Positions 15,924 to 24,014 of a DNA stretch of 64,000 nt are shown piece by piece. The notes under the pieces were generated by a model, which was not told the DNA's origin, ran no database searches, and saw only the letters and a program-made list of their open reading frames with translations. A program made the position numbers and the translations under genes. This DNA is from Nitriliruptor sp040882055. Its GTDB lineage: Bacteria > Actinomycetota > Nitriliruptoria > Nitriliruptorales > Nitriliruptoraceae. The stretch spans positions 1 to 64,000 of the forward strand of contig JBBECA010000072.1 of NCBI GenBank assembly GCA_040882055.1. Direction: 5' to 3'. The stretch's first letter is position 1; every line of letters begins with the position of its first letter.

Positions 15924-16941
15924 GGCGCTGGTACTCCGGTTCGAGCAGCCGACGGCCCTCCTCGGGGTGGGTGAGGAACCCGGGCTCGACCAGCACGGCG
16001 GGAGCGCGGGACTCACGCAGCAGCGCGGTCGTGGAGGGGTGGGTGCGGCAGTTCGGGGTGCCCGTGGCGTCACAGATGGCGTCGACCGCGAGCTGTGCCA
16101 GCAGCCGCCCGTGTTCGGAGACGTACCCCTCGGTGCCGAAGTAGTACGCAGCGGCGCCGCGCGCGCTGGCGGAGTCGATCCCGTTGGCGTGCAGCGACAC
16201 GATCGCCTCGACGTCCTCGGTGTTGGCGAGGTGGGCACGTTCGCTCGGGGTCGGCGACGTGGCCGGGCCACGCGCGAGGACGACGTGGGCGCCGAGCGCG
16301 GACAACCGCCCCTCGAGGAGCGCGGCGAGCGCCCAGGTGAGCTCGTGTTCCGGGGTGCCGTCGGGGGCGACCAAGCCGGGGTTCTCGGGGCTGTGGCCGG
16401 CGTCGATCAGGATCCGCGCGCCCGCCAGCGAGGTACGTCGGGCCGGCCGGCGCAGCTGCTCGCGTTCCCGGACCGCGTAGACCGGCGCGGACTGGTGGGT
16501 CCGGTGCAGGCGCTGGAGCAGGTCGAGCGTGCCCGGGCCGGCGATGCCATCGACCTCGAGACCGACGTTGAGCTGGAACTCGCGCACCGCCTCGAAGGTC
16601 TGGGTGCCGAAGAGCCCGTCGTCGTACCCGGCGTCGAAGCCCAGACGGTTGAGCCGCCGTTGCAGGTCGCGGACGTCGTCGCCGATGAGGATCGGCCGCG
16701 TGACGTAGAGCATCCGGTCCCCGAGCCGGTAGCCGGCGGCGACCAGCGACCGCCAGGTGTCGGGGCCGACCACACCGTCGGCCTGCAGGCCACGCTGCTG
16801 TTGGAAGGCACGCACGGCGGAGGCGGTGGTGTCCCCAAACCGGCCCGGGTCATCGGGGTCGCAGCTCAGACCCACCGCCGACAGGCGACGCTGGACGTCC
16901 TCGACCTCGGGCCCGACCGACCCGTGCTGGATGGCGATCAC
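15856..16941 (-). CDS. cwlM: CwlM-like protein: two peptidoglycan-binding domains plus amidase_3 domain
   Basis: The architecture equals mycobacterial CwlM: two PG_binding_1 repeats (about residues 6-70 and 85-150), then an N-acetylmuramoyl-L-alanine amidase (amidase_3) domain. There is no signal peptide, so a cytoplasmic location is likely, as for CwlM, which in mycobacteria regulates MurA after phosphorylation by PknB. The metal and catalytic positions of active amidases are present: the His of DAGHS, the Glu of EHELTW, the His of SLHANG, and the Glu of VEPGFLTHPEE. The start is GTG 16941, 8 nt from a TACGCT -10 box (leaderless). 361 residues. It is the first gene of the trx/sigma/kinase neighbourhood seen in mycobacteria. 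Confidence 0.9.
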   Translation of the reverse strand: MIAIQHGSVGPEVEDVQRRLSAVGLSCDPDDPGRFGDTTASAVRAFQQQRGLQADGVVGPDTWRSLVAAGYRLGDRMLYVTRPILIGDDVRDLQRRLNRLGFDAGYDDGLFGTQTFEAVREFQLNVGLEVDGIAGPGTLDLLQRLHRTHQSAPVYAVREREQLRRPARRTSLAGARILIDAGHSPENPGLVAPDGTPEHELTWALAALLEGRLSALGAHVVLARGPATSPTPSERAHLANTEDVEAIVSLHANGIDSASARGAAAYYFGTEGYVSEHGRLLAQLAVDAICDATGTPNCRTHPSTTALLRESRAPAVLVEPGFLTHPEEGRRLLEPEYQRLIASALVDALQRFLAGEGLSAA

Positions 16942-16949
16942 GGTGGCGG

Positions 16950-16955
16950 AGCGTA
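16950..16955 (-). promoter_or_regulatory. -10 element for leaderless cwlM mRNA
   Basis: Read on the reverse strand, TACGCT lies 8 nt before the GTG start of cwlM. There is no Shine-Dalgarno sequence. Confidence 0.45.
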
Positions 16956-17096
16956 GGCGGTCCAGCTGAACGGGATGCGGGCCACGCGGCCGTGCCGGGA
17001 CTGCCCGGCCGGCCACACCCGGCGTGTGCGGAGAACTGTGACTACGCCCCCGGCAACCTCGCTGCGGCCGGTGCTCCACGACGCGCTGCGGTGGGC

Positions 17097-17169
17097 TTGT
17101 GAAGCGAGATGGGGGTCCAGGGCCTCATGTCGCTTCACGACCGGCTCGCGGAGCGCTTCCGCGGAAGCG
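17097..17169. repeat. Left copy of a ~73-bp repeat flanking the HNH gene
   Basis: The 73-base element starts TTGTGAAGCGAGATGGGGGT. It holds an imperfect hairpin with arms GTGAAGCGAGATG and CATGTCGCTTCAC (12 of 13 paired) and ends with the perfect 16-base palindrome CGCTTCCGCGGAAGCG. It matches the right copy (18129-18202) at about 80% by eye, in the same orientation. It ends 15 bases before the HNH stop codon. Confidence 0.9.
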
Positions 17170-17183
17170 CTTCCGCGCCGGCC

Positions 17184-18080
17184 TCAGCTCACCTGCGCCC
17201 GGAACCGCTCGTACTTCCACGCCAGCCGCTCCCGGTCAGGGTGGTGGGCGCGCTTTCGGGGCAGTCTGATGCTGGCACCGTGCATGTCCTGCAGGCCATG
17301 TCGCAGCATCGGGCCATCGACCTCTCCGAGGATCGCACCGTTGACCTCGACGCGGAGGTCCGGATCGATCCCGAGCAGGAACTGGTCGTACGCGCCGTGA
17401 TGGATCCGGCAGAGAGACAGCCCGTTGGTCACGGTCGCGAGCCCCTCCTCGTGCGCATCGTCGACGATGTGCGCAGCGTCGAGCAGTCCTCGGTGCTTGA
17501 GCGAACAGATGCAGCACCGGTCCTCGTAGGCGTAGAGGACCCGGCTTCGGAACTCCTGCTGGTGCAGCCTCACGCGCTGGCGGCGCGTCGCGTATCGCCG
17601 AAGGTCGATCAAGTCGGCGTACTCGCCCCGGGCGGGGGATTCGCTGACGATGACACCGACGCCAGCCTCGGATCCTGCCAGGAAAACCGGGAAGAGCGGC
17701 TCGAACAGCGATCGATCCACTTCCACGAAGTAGATCAGCGGCCGCCCTGAGCGCACGAGATTGTCGAGGCTGGAGTTCTTCGCCGGTGCCGCCGACGAGT
17801 CACGTCGCATGTAGCGATAGAGGCGTTGCCCGTCAGCGAGATCCTCGTCGTCGTAGCCACCCGCCTCCGCGGTTCGGTTGGTCGACGTGATCGAGAGCGC
17901 CTCGGCCCACCGCGACGGCATACGGATCCCACCCTGTTCCATCAGCGGCACCACCTCACCTTGGAAGGTGAAACCGTTGATCTCCGATCGGCGGAGGTAC
18001 GGGCCCTTCTCGGCGATCAGCCTGTCGAGGAACGCAAAGGCAGCAGCACGAAGCTCATCGGAGTCGGGGATCGGTGGCAT
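17184..18080 (-). CDS. HNH endonuclease (HNH_2 type, COG3440-like)
   Basis: Predicted DNA nuclease of 298 residues. The C-terminal HNH_2 domain has CCICS (metal-binding Cys pair), the LLDAAHIVDD His, then NGLSLCRIHHGAYD with Asn and His of the HNH signature. The following EVDGPMLRHGLQDMHG segment is typical of this family of stand-alone, restriction-like HNH proteins. The N-terminal half (GGYDDEDL ... GRPLIYFVEVDRSLFEPLFP) looks like the DNA-recognition domain of the same family. The start is ATG 18080; the upstream extension to 18170 is only the translated right repeat. The gene is A/T-richer by eye than its neighbours and sits between two direct repeats, which suggests acquisition as a cassette. 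Confidence 0.87.
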   Translation of the reverse strand: MPPIPDSDELRAAAFAFLDRLIAEKGPYLRRSEINGFTFQGEVVPLMEQGGIRMPSRWAEALSITSTNRTAEAGGYDDEDLADGQRLYRYMRRDSSAAPAKNSSLDNLVRSGRPLIYFVEVDRSLFEPLFPVFLAGSEAGVGVIVSESPARGEYADLIDLRRYATRRQRVRLHQQEFRSRVLYAYEDRCCICSLKHRGLLDAAHIVDDAHEEGLATVTNGLSLCRIHHGAYDQFLLGIDPDLRVEVNGAILGEVDGPMLRHGLQDMHGASIRLPRKRAHHPDRERLAWKYERFRAQVS

Positions 18081-18128
18081 CGTGGGATCCAAGCACGGTG
18101 CTCGACCCCCGCGCTGCTGATCGCTCGG

Positions 18129-18202
18129 TTGTGAAGTGAGTTGGGGGTCCAGAGGGCCATGTTGCTTCACGACCTGGGTCTGGGAGCGCTTCCGCGGAAG
18201 CG
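18129..18202. repeat. Right copy of the ~73-bp repeat flanking the HNH gene
   Basis: The 74-base element starts TTGTGAAGTGAGTTGGGGGT. It shares with the left copy the hairpin layout and the exact 3' part GGAGCGCTTCCGCGGAAGCG. The 13 or so differences cluster in the loop and in the spacer before the palindrome. It lies 49 bases upstream of the HNH start codon, so any HNH promoter would overlap it. Confidence 0.9.
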
Positions 18203-18325
18203 GTCCCGAGCGCTCGCACGGGTCGCCGTACGACCGTGGCCGGACGGTGCGGATCCGGTAGGTCTCGTTACCGTGGTTCGGACCCTCGGGCGCTCCGCCC
18301 GGCTCCCCGAACCACCGAGGTCCCG

Positions 18326-19159
18326 ATGTTCGCGTCGACCCGACGCTTCCGCGGCTCCGACCGCTCCCCGATCACCCGCTCCGCCCGCACCGGGGTGGCC
18401 GCCTTCGCCGCCCTCTCCCTCGGCCTCGCGGCCTGCGGCGACGGTGGTGACGACGCCGCCGACGAGGAAGCGGAGATCGAAGCTCCCGCCGACGACGGCG
18501 CCGAGGACGGCGAAGCTGCGCCCGAGGACGGCACCGACGGCGAACTCGAACAGCCCGAGCCGGTCGGCTTCGAGGATCTCGAGGACGGCGAGGTCGTCCC
18601 GGGCGTCACCCTCGACGCGCCGGTCGACGATGGGCAGTCGCAGGCGCAGCCCACACCGGTCGGTTCCGCCTACGTCGGTTCGCTCGGCGAGCAGAGCGGC
18701 GCCGTCACGGTGAACGTCGAGTTCGACGGCCAGAGCCTCGACGAGCTCCTCGCCGGTATCGACACCCTCGTCGAGTCCGGCCAGGCCGAGGTCACCTCCG
18801 AGCCCGAGGACGTCGAGGTCGAGGGCGCCGACGAAGCCTCCCGGATCGAGCTCGCCGCCCCCGGCGGCGAGGCGACCGCCACCGGCATCTTCGCCACCGC
18901 GGACGGCAACGCGATCTCGATCGCCATCGAGGTGCTCGAGGGTTCCGACATCGACATCGACTCGATCATCGACTCGATCGTGATCGACCCCGCGCGGCTC
19001 CAGGCCGAGGGTGTGCTCGAGCTCGACGAGGCGCCCGCACCGGAGACCGACGGTGGCGACCCGGCCGCCGATGGCAGCGACGCTGGCACGGCCCCCGCCA
19101 CCGAGGACCCCGCCACCGAGGACCCCGCCACCGAGCCGGAGACCGACACCGACAGCTGA
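18326..19159 (+). CDS. Putative lipoprotein, acidic
   Basis: 277 residues from an ATG preceded by GAGG at 18317-18320. The N-terminus is basic and then hydrophobic (GVAAFAALSLGLAAC), with the lipobox LAAC around residue 36, so the protein is probably exported and lipid-anchored. The mature part starts with an acidic Glu/Asp/Ala stretch, then a folded region (about residues 95-230) with the segments SAYVGSLGEQSGAVTVNVEF and GQSLDELLAGIDTLVESG, and ends in repeats of ATEDP. No known family is recognised. It lies just outside the right repeat of the HNH cassette. Confidence 0.75.
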   Translation: MFASTRRFRGSDRSPITRSARTGVAAFAALSLGLAACGDGGDDAADEEAEIEAPADDGAEDGEAAPEDGTDGELEQPEPVGFEDLEDGEVVPGVTLDAPVDDGQSQAQPTPVGSAYVGSLGEQSGAVTVNVEFDGQSLDELLAGIDTLVESGQAEVTSEPEDVEVEGADEASRIELAAPGGEATATGIFATADGNAISIAIEVLEGSDIDIDSIIDSIVIDPARLQAEGVLELDEAPAPETDGGDPAADGSDAGTAPATEDPATEDPATEPETDTDS

Positions 19160-19204
19160 GCCGGAACCCGAGCCCGGGTTCGCACGCTCCCCGGTGCACC
19201 GAGG

Positions 19205-19235
19205 CCCCCGCCCGCGGCTCACGCTGCGGCGGGGG
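19205..19235. terminator. Hairpin between convergent genes
   Basis: CCCCCGCC (19205-19212) pairs with GGCGGGGG (19228-19235) around a 15-base loop, between the lipoprotein stop and the end of the reverse-strand gene, whose last codons it overlaps. Could end both transcripts. The stem is short, so confidence is low. Confidence 0.35.
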
Positions 19236-19857
19236 TCTCCTCGCGTGACCAGATGCCGTCACCTTCGAAGCTGAAGCCGACGCTGTTGAGGTAGCGCGCG
19301 TGCTCGTCGGTCGGCGCCGTGGTCGTGACCCGCGTCACCCCGCGCGAGGTGAACGCGTCCGACTCGACCCACAGGAACCGTCCGGGCCGCAGATCGCGGT
19401 GCGCGGGCACGACGTAGTCGAGCACCACGTGCGCCCCGTCCGCGTCCACCTCGGCCAGCACCGCGCCGGCGGGGATGGCGTCCCGCAGGACCAGCAGCGC
19501 CAGCTCGTCACCACGCACGCCGGGGAAGTCGGGCTGGAAACGGCAGATGTCGTCGTGGTGGAACTCGACGAAGCGGCGCAGGATCGGCGAGGTGGCGGGC
19601 ACCTCGACGACCTCGAAGTACTCCTCCGACGCGCGGGCCCGCAGCATGCGTGTGAGGTGGAAGATGTGGATGAAGATGATCGCGCCGTTGGCGACCGCGA
19701 TCGGGTAGGCGTCGATCAGCACGCCGTAGGTCGTGAAGCTGATGGCGCCGAACAGCCCGATGATCCGCAGGCGCAGGATGGAGCTCATCAACAGGCTGAG
19801 CACGATCAGCCCCGACGCCAGGTAGCCGATCAGCTCGTAGACGGTCGATGCGTCCAC
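19219..19857 (-). CDS. Membrane-anchored GNAT-like protein (YgjV-type N-terminus)
   Basis: 212 residues from a GTG at 19857, with GGAGG 6 nt upstream. The N-terminal 80 residues form three transmembrane helices (LIGYLASGLIVLSLLMSSIL; LRIIGLFGAISFTTYGVLI; VANGAIIFIHIFHLT) like the YgjV inner-membrane family. The cytoplasmic C-terminal half (about 90-205: FVEFHHDDICRFQPDF, HVVLDYVVPAHRDL, YLNSVGFSFEG) resembles a GNAT acyltransferase fold but lacks an obvious acetyl-CoA loop, so activity is doubtful. Function unknown. Confidence 0.72.
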   Translation of the reverse strand: MDASTVYELIGYLASGLIVLSLLMSSILRLRIIGLFGAISFTTYGVLIDAYPIAVANGAIIFIHIFHLTRMLRARASEEYFEVVEVPATSPILRRFVEFHHDDICRFQPDFPGVRGDELALLVLRDAIPAGAVLAEVDADGAHVVLDYVVPAHRDLRPGRFLWVESDAFTSRGVTRVTTTAPTDEHARYLNSVGFSFEGDGIWSREETPAAA

Positions 19858-19901
19858 GGCGTTCCTCCGGATCTCCACGGGTACTGCGGTCGGACAGGCG
19901 A

Positions 19902-19926
19902 GAGCCCCGGCGCGGGGCCGGGGCTC
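19902..19926 (-). terminator. Hairpin after trxA
   Basis: GAGCCCCGG (19902-19910) pairs with CCGGGGCTC (19918-19926) around CGCGGGG, 26 bases downstream of the trxA stop on the reverse strand and upstream of the next reverse-strand gene. No U tract. Confidence 0.6.
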
Positions 19927-19951
19927 GCGGTGGTGCGGGGTGCCGGCTCGC

Positions 19952-20275
19952 TCAGGCGACGTAGTCGTTGAGGTCGCTCATGAGCGCGGACTTGGCCTTG
20001 GCGCCGACGATGCGCTTCTCGGGCTGACCGTCCTTGAACACCAGCAGGGTCGGGATGGACATCACGCCGTACTCGCGGGCGGTGTTGGGGTTCTCGTCCA
20101 CGTTGAGCTTGAGGACCTTGAGCTTGTCGCCGTTCTCGTCGGCGATCTCGTCCACGATCGGACCGACCATCCGGCAGGGACCACACCACTCGGCCCAGAA
20201 GTCGATGAGGACGGGCTTGTCGGATTCGAGGACCTCGCTGGTCCACTCGGCGTCGGTGACGGGCGTGGCGCCCAT
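19952..20275 (-). CDS. trxA: Thioredoxin
   Basis: Disulfide reductant of 107 residues with the active site WCGPC in the context FWAEWCGPCRMVGPI, and the cis-Pro segment MSIPTLLVFKDGQ. The ATG start at 20275 is preceded by GAGGAGC. It lies 158 bases downstream of trxB on the same strand, its electron donor in the cytoplasm. The pairing and location match trxC/trxB2 near the mycobacterial origin. Confidence 0.97.
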   Translation of the reverse strand: MGATPVTDAEWTSEVLESDKPVLIDFWAEWCGPCRMVGPIVDEIADENGDKLKVLKLNVDENPNTAREYGVMSIPTLLVFKDGQPEKRIVGAKAKSALMSDLNDYVA

Positions 20276-20433
20276 GTGGTGCTCCTCGTTCAGGGTGGCG
20301 GGGGACGGGCTCGGGCGGTCGGTTCGCGACCGGATCCTCACGTGTGGAACGCGGGGGTGGATGAACCTATTCCAGGGTGCGGCGGCGGGCAGGTGTCCGC
20401 CGGGCCGCCAGCCGGAGTGTCAGCCGGGGGCCG

Positions 20434-21411
20434 TCAGCGTGGGTCGTCGGGGGAGACGGCGGTGTTCTCGGCGAGCCAGCGTTCGGCGTCGATGGCGGCG
20501 CGGCACCCGGTGCCGGCGGCGGTGACGGCTTGTCGGTACTCGTGGTCCATGACGTCGCCGCAGGCGAACACGCCCGGGATGTTGGTGCGCGTGCTCGGTT
20601 GTTCGACGAGCAGGTAGCCCTCGTCGTCGGTGTCGAGCACGCCCGTGAACAGCGAGGTGTTGGGGATGTGGCCGATGGCGAGGAAGAGCCCCTCGGCGGG
20701 GAAGTCGCGGGTGTCGCCGCTGACGGTGTCGCGCAGCGTGAGCGAGGACACGGCCCCATCGGCGCCATGGATCTCGGTCACCTCGGCGTTCCAGATGAAC
20801 TCGATCCTCTCGTTCTTGAAGGCCCGTTCCTGCATGATCTTCGACGCCCGGAGCGACTCGCGGCGGTGGATGACCGACACCTTCGAGGCGAACTTGGTCA
20901 GGAAGGTCGCTTCCTCCATCGCCGAGTCGCCCCCGCCGATGATCACCACGTGCTTGTCCTTGAAGAAGAACCCGTCGCAGGTGGCGCAGGCCGAGACCCC
21001 CGACCCCCACAGCTCGGCTTCGCCGGGGACCTCGAGGCGGCGGGGCTTGGCGCCCGTGGCGATGATCAGCGACCGGGTGGTGATCGCGGTACCGGAGGCG
21101 GTCTCCAGGGTCTTCAGCGGTCCGGACAGGTCGACCGAGGTGACGTCCTCGGTGATGAAGCTGGTGCCGAAACGTTCGGCCTGGGCCCGCATGCCCATGA
21201 TCAGCTCGGTGCCGGTGATGCCGTCGGGGAAGCCGGGGAAGTTCTCCACGTCGGTGGTCAGCGTCAGCTGACCTCCGGTCGGGCCACCCTCGACGACGCC
21301 CTCGATCAGGAGCGGTTCGAGGTTGCCGCGGGCGGCGTAGACCGCCGCCGTGAGCCCGGCCGGGCCGGAGCCGATGATGACCACGTCGTGCACACGGTCG
21401 CTGACGTCCAC
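20434..21411 (-). CDS. trxB: Thioredoxin reductase
   Basis: FAD/NADPH enzyme reducing thioredoxin, 325 residues. FAD-binding motif DVVIIGSGPAGLTAAVYAAR at the N-terminus; redox-active cysteines in CATCDGFFF (about residue 140); NADPH-binding GGGDSAMEEA; C-terminal FACGDVMDHEYRQAVTAAG. The GTG at 21411 with an upstream GAGG is chosen; the longer frame to 21516 adds only Arg/Pro-rich shadow sequence. A divergent 209-base spacer separates it from the zinc-finger membrane protein gene. Confidence 0.96.
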   Translation of the reverse strand: MDVSDRVHDVVIIGSGPAGLTAAVYAARGNLEPLLIEGVVEGGPTGGQLTLTTDVENFPGFPDGITGTELIMGMRAQAERFGTSFITEDVTSVDLSGPLKTLETASGTAITTRSLIIATGAKPRRLEVPGEAELWGSGVSACATCDGFFFKDKHVVIIGGGDSAMEEATFLTKFASKVSVIHRRESLRASKIMQERAFKNERIEFIWNAEVTEIHGADGAVSSLTLRDTVSGDTRDFPAEGLFLAIGHIPNTSLFTGVLDTDDEGYLLVEQPSTRTNIPGVFACGDVMDHEYRQAVTAAGTGCRAAIDAERWLAENTAVSPDDPR

Positions 21412-21607
21412 GTCGGTACCTCGCAGGCTGATGGGGGACTTCGCCGGAGGGTAACGACGAGCCGCCACGCGGCATTCCCGCGCGGCCGACGTTGGCCACG
21501 CACCGCCGCCTCCCACCCATCGCCGGCGTTCCCGTCACCGCCACCGTCCCGTCACCGCCACGCCGGCCTGCCGAGGGCGATGCGTGTCGCCGACGGGACG
21601 GTGCACC

Positions 21608-21613
21608 TACCCT
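21608..21613 (+). promoter_or_regulatory. -10 element for a leaderless mRNA
   Basis: TACCCT lies 7 nt before the ATG at 21621; no Shine-Dalgarno is present. Confidence 0.45.
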
Positions 21614-21620
21614 GTGGTCG

Positions 21621-22175
21621 ATGGACGCCTTCCCCTGCACCCGCCACCCCGCCACCGAGACGCGCCTGCGCTGCTCGGGGTGTGAGACCGCGATCTGCCC
21701 GGACTGCTGGGTCGAGGCGGCGATCGGTTACCAGTGCCCGGGATGCGCCGGTGGTCGCGACGCTGCCACCACCGCCGACGAGCCCGCACGCCGGACCGCC
21801 GGTCTGCGTCGGGTGGGCGGCGGTGGCCACACCAGCGCCGGCACGCCGGCATCCCTGTCACCGACCCTGGTGGCGAGGACGGTCGCGATCGGCGTCGTCG
21901 CCGCGGCGGCGGGGGGCGCGCTGTTGGCGCCGGTGCTGCAGCAGGGCACGTTGTTCCTGCTCACCTCGGGAGCCATCGGTTGGGGCGTCGCACGGGCGGT
22001 GTTCTGGGCGGCGGAGGAGGTCTCGACGGCGTTGACGCGGGCCCTGGCGATGGCGTTCGCGGGCGCGACCGCGGCCGTGGGCCTCGTCGCCGCCGGCAGC
22101 CCAGAGGTCGGGATGCTGCTGCTGGCGTGGCCCGCGGCCCTCTACGGCGGCTGGATCGTGGTCCGCCGGCGTTGA
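21621..22175 (+). CDS. B-box-type zinc-finger membrane protein
   Basis: 184 residues. The N-terminus CTRHPATETRLRC, then CETAICPDCW and QCPGC, forms a Cys/His zinc-binding finger of the B-box type often found in front of actinobacterial rhomboid-like proteins. Here it is followed by a linker and about three or four hydrophobic helices (LVARTVAIGVVAAAAGGALL; TLFLLTSGAIGWGVARAVF; LAMAFAGATAAVGLVAAG; GMLLLAWPAALYGGWIVV) with no rhomboid Ser-His pair. The finger should lie in the cytoplasm. The function is unknown. The start is ATG 21621 from a leaderless promoter. Confidence 0.78.
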   Translation: MDAFPCTRHPATETRLRCSGCETAICPDCWVEAAIGYQCPGCAGGRDAATTADEPARRTAGLRRVGGGGHTSAGTPASLSPTLVARTVAIGVVAAAAGGALLAPVLQQGTLFLLTSGAIGWGVARAVFWAAEEVSTALTRALAMAFAGATAAVGLVAAGSPEVGMLLLAWPAALYGGWIVVRRR

Positions 22176-22188
22176 CGCGCCGCCACGG

Positions 22189-23178
22189 TCAGCGCTGTCC
22201 GAAGTACCGGACCTCGCAGGTGTCGCGGCTGAGCACCCACACCTCGCGGCGCACGACCTCGCCGTCGGCGTCGATCCCGACGAGCCCGTAGGCGATCGCC
22301 GGCTCGCCGTCGAAGGTCACGAGCTCCGCGGTCACCGGGATGGCGACGTCGGCGGTCGCCAGCAGCACCTCGAGGCAACGTCCGACGTCGGCGCGATCGC
22401 GGTCGGTGACCTCGGGGCCGACCTGGAGCTCCGTGCCGACGCGGGCGGCAGCTTCCGGGGCGTCGGCCGCGGGGGCGTCCTCCTCGGTCTCGGCTTCCGG
22501 GACCGCCTCGCCCTCGCCGATCTGCGGGTCGCCGCCCGCCCTGCCCGCCCCGAACGCGAGCGCCCACTCGCGGCCGAGCGTGTCCGCAGCGTCGCGGTCG
22601 AGCCCCCGCGCGGCGACCGCCTCGAGCTCCGCAGCATCGAGCAGCTCGGTCGCGGAGCTCTCGTCGAGCTCGCGGTCCCCGCCGGTGAGCGTCGGCCCCT
22701 CCACCGCCATGGTGAGGGCGCTCTCGGCCCCCGCCGCGTCGTCGGTGGCGCTCTCGGTGTCCATCTCCGTGGTCGCGGTCGTCTCGGCCGCGTCGTCGCC
22801 GCCCCCGACCGGGAGGTTCGAGACCACCACGGCGACGGCCAGGACCGCTGCGGCGACCCCGCCGGCCGCGGTGACCCAGGTCCGTCGCGATCGGGCCCGG
22901 CGTGCCGCGAGCTCGTCCACGCCATCACCCCGGCGCGCCTCGGTCCCCCGGTCGAGCTCCTCGGTGACGACGGGCGCGATCGCCGCCGCCAGCCGCTCCC
23001 GAGCCCCGTCGGGGAGCGCGGTCGGTGCCACGCCCGCGAGCGCGGCGTCGGCGCGGCGGATCGCCTCGAGCTGTGCGCGCAGCTGCGCATCGCCGGCGAG
23101 CTCGGCCTCGAGGGCGCGACGCTCGTCCGGCGACAGCTCGCCCGCCAGGAAGGCGGCGAGGCGCTCCGACGGCTGCAC
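22189..23178 (-). CDS. Anti-sigma factor (membrane-anchored), partner of the upstream ECF sigma factor
   Basis: 329 residues from a GTG at 23178 with GGAG 7 nt before. The cytoplasmic N-terminus ERLAAFLAGELSPDERRALE is an anti-sigma-type helical domain. One transmembrane helix follows (WVTAAGGVAAAVLAVAVVV, about residues 100-118), then an extracytoplasmic Ala/Glu/Asp-rich region. The last about 80 residues hold two Cys (GRCLEV, DTCEV) that could form a disulfide. There is no HxxxCxxC zinc motif. Its place 124 bases downstream of an ECF sigma gene matches the SigM/anti-SigM pair of mycobacteria. Confidence 0.8.
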   Translation of the reverse strand: MQPSERLAAFLAGELSPDERRALEAELAGDAQLRAQLEAIRRADAALAGVAPTALPDGARERLAAAIAPVVTEELDRGTEARRGDGVDELAARRARSRRTWVTAAGGVAAAVLAVAVVVSNLPVGGGDDAAETTATTEMDTESATDDAAGAESALTMAVEGPTLTGGDRELDESSATELLDAAELEAVAARGLDRDAADTLGREWALAFGAGRAGGDPQIGEGEAVPEAETEEDAPAADAPEAAARVGTELQVGPEVTDRDRADVGRCLEVLLATADVAIPVTAELVTFDGEPAIAYGLVGIDADGEVVRREVWVLSRDTCEVRYFGQR

Positions 23179-23302
23179 GGGGTCTCCAGCGTGGTGGTGG
23201 CGGGTGTGGGAGGTGGGCAGGTGCGGCGGTGGTCGGGGTCGGTGCCGAGGTGGGACGTCGTGGCTGCGACGGTGGTTGCGGATGCACCGGCCGGGCTCGC
23301 GG

Positions 23303-24010
23303 TCAGCTGCTCGGTGGTGGCCCTCGGGGTGCGTGGCCGGTCCGTCGACCCTCGGTGGCGGGGGACGCGTCGCCGTCCGCCCGCTCGCCGGCCACCCCGG
23401 CCGCGTCGTCGGTGGCCAGGAGCTCGCCGAGCCGGACGCGAGCGCGGCTGACACGGGACTTGACGGTGCCGACGGCGAGGTCGCTGGCGGCGGCGGCCTC
23501 GGCGTAGGACAGGCCCTCGACGGCCACCAACAGCAGCAAGGTCCGCGAGATCTCGTCGAGCTGGGCCAGTGCCGCGGCGAGGTCGTTCGCGGTCTCCGCC
23601 TCGCCGTGGCGGTCCTCGGCGACCGCGCTGCGGGCGCCCACCGCCGCGACGTCCGACACGTCGGCCACGGGGGTCGACGGACGTCGTGCCTCGTGCCGGA
23701 TCCGATCGGTGCTGACGTTGCGGGCCACCGCGTACAGCCACGTCGACAGCTTCGCGTCACCGCGGAAGGTGTCCGCGGACCGTGCGAGCCGGACGAACAC
23801 CTCCTGGGTGGCGTCCTCGGCGTCGGAGACGTCCCCGTTGAGGGTGCGCAGGCACACCGCGAAGACGCGCCGGTGGAAGCGGTCGACGAGGGTGGAGAAG
23901 GCGGTCTCCCGGGCGCCGCGTGGCGTGGCGGCGTCCGCGTACCGGGCCAGCAGCTCCTCGTCGCTGCGCGCGGCGTCGGCGCTCAGCTCGCTCGCCCGGG
24001 CGCCCACCAC
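23303..24010 (-). CDS. ECF-type RNA polymerase sigma factor (SigM-like position)
   Basis: 235 residues. Sigma region 2 is visible as FSTLVDRFHRRVFAVCLRTL, then DAEDATQEVFVRLARS and STWLYAVARNVSTDRIR; region 4 as LDEISRTLLLLVAVEGLSYAEAA, with the helix-turn-helix SDLAVGTVKSRVSRARVRL. It ends with a short hydrophilic tail. The start is taken at GTG 24010, 5 bases past the stop of the kinase gene; the Shine-Dalgarno is weak, so 24007 or an upstream start is possible. It is followed by its likely anti-sigma factor. Known regulon: none can be inferred here. Confidence 0.9.
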   Translation of the reverse strand: MVGARASELSADAARSDEELLARYADAATPRGARETAFSTLVDRFHRRVFAVCLRTLNGDVSDAEDATQEVFVRLARSADTFRGDAKLSTWLYAVARNVSTDRIRHEARRPSTPVADVSDVAAVGARSAVAEDRHGEAETANDLAAALAQLDEISRTLLLLVAVEGLSYAEAAAASDLAVGTVKSRVSRARVRLGELLATDDAAGVAGERADGDASPATEGRRTGHAPRGPPPSS

Positions 24011-24014
24011 CGGA

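Noticed and set aside
17097..18202. CRISPR-like or IS-like interpretation of the flanking repeats
   Set aside because: Only two copies, long and imperfect, with no transposase, spacers or terminal inverted repeats; a cassette between direct repeats fits better.
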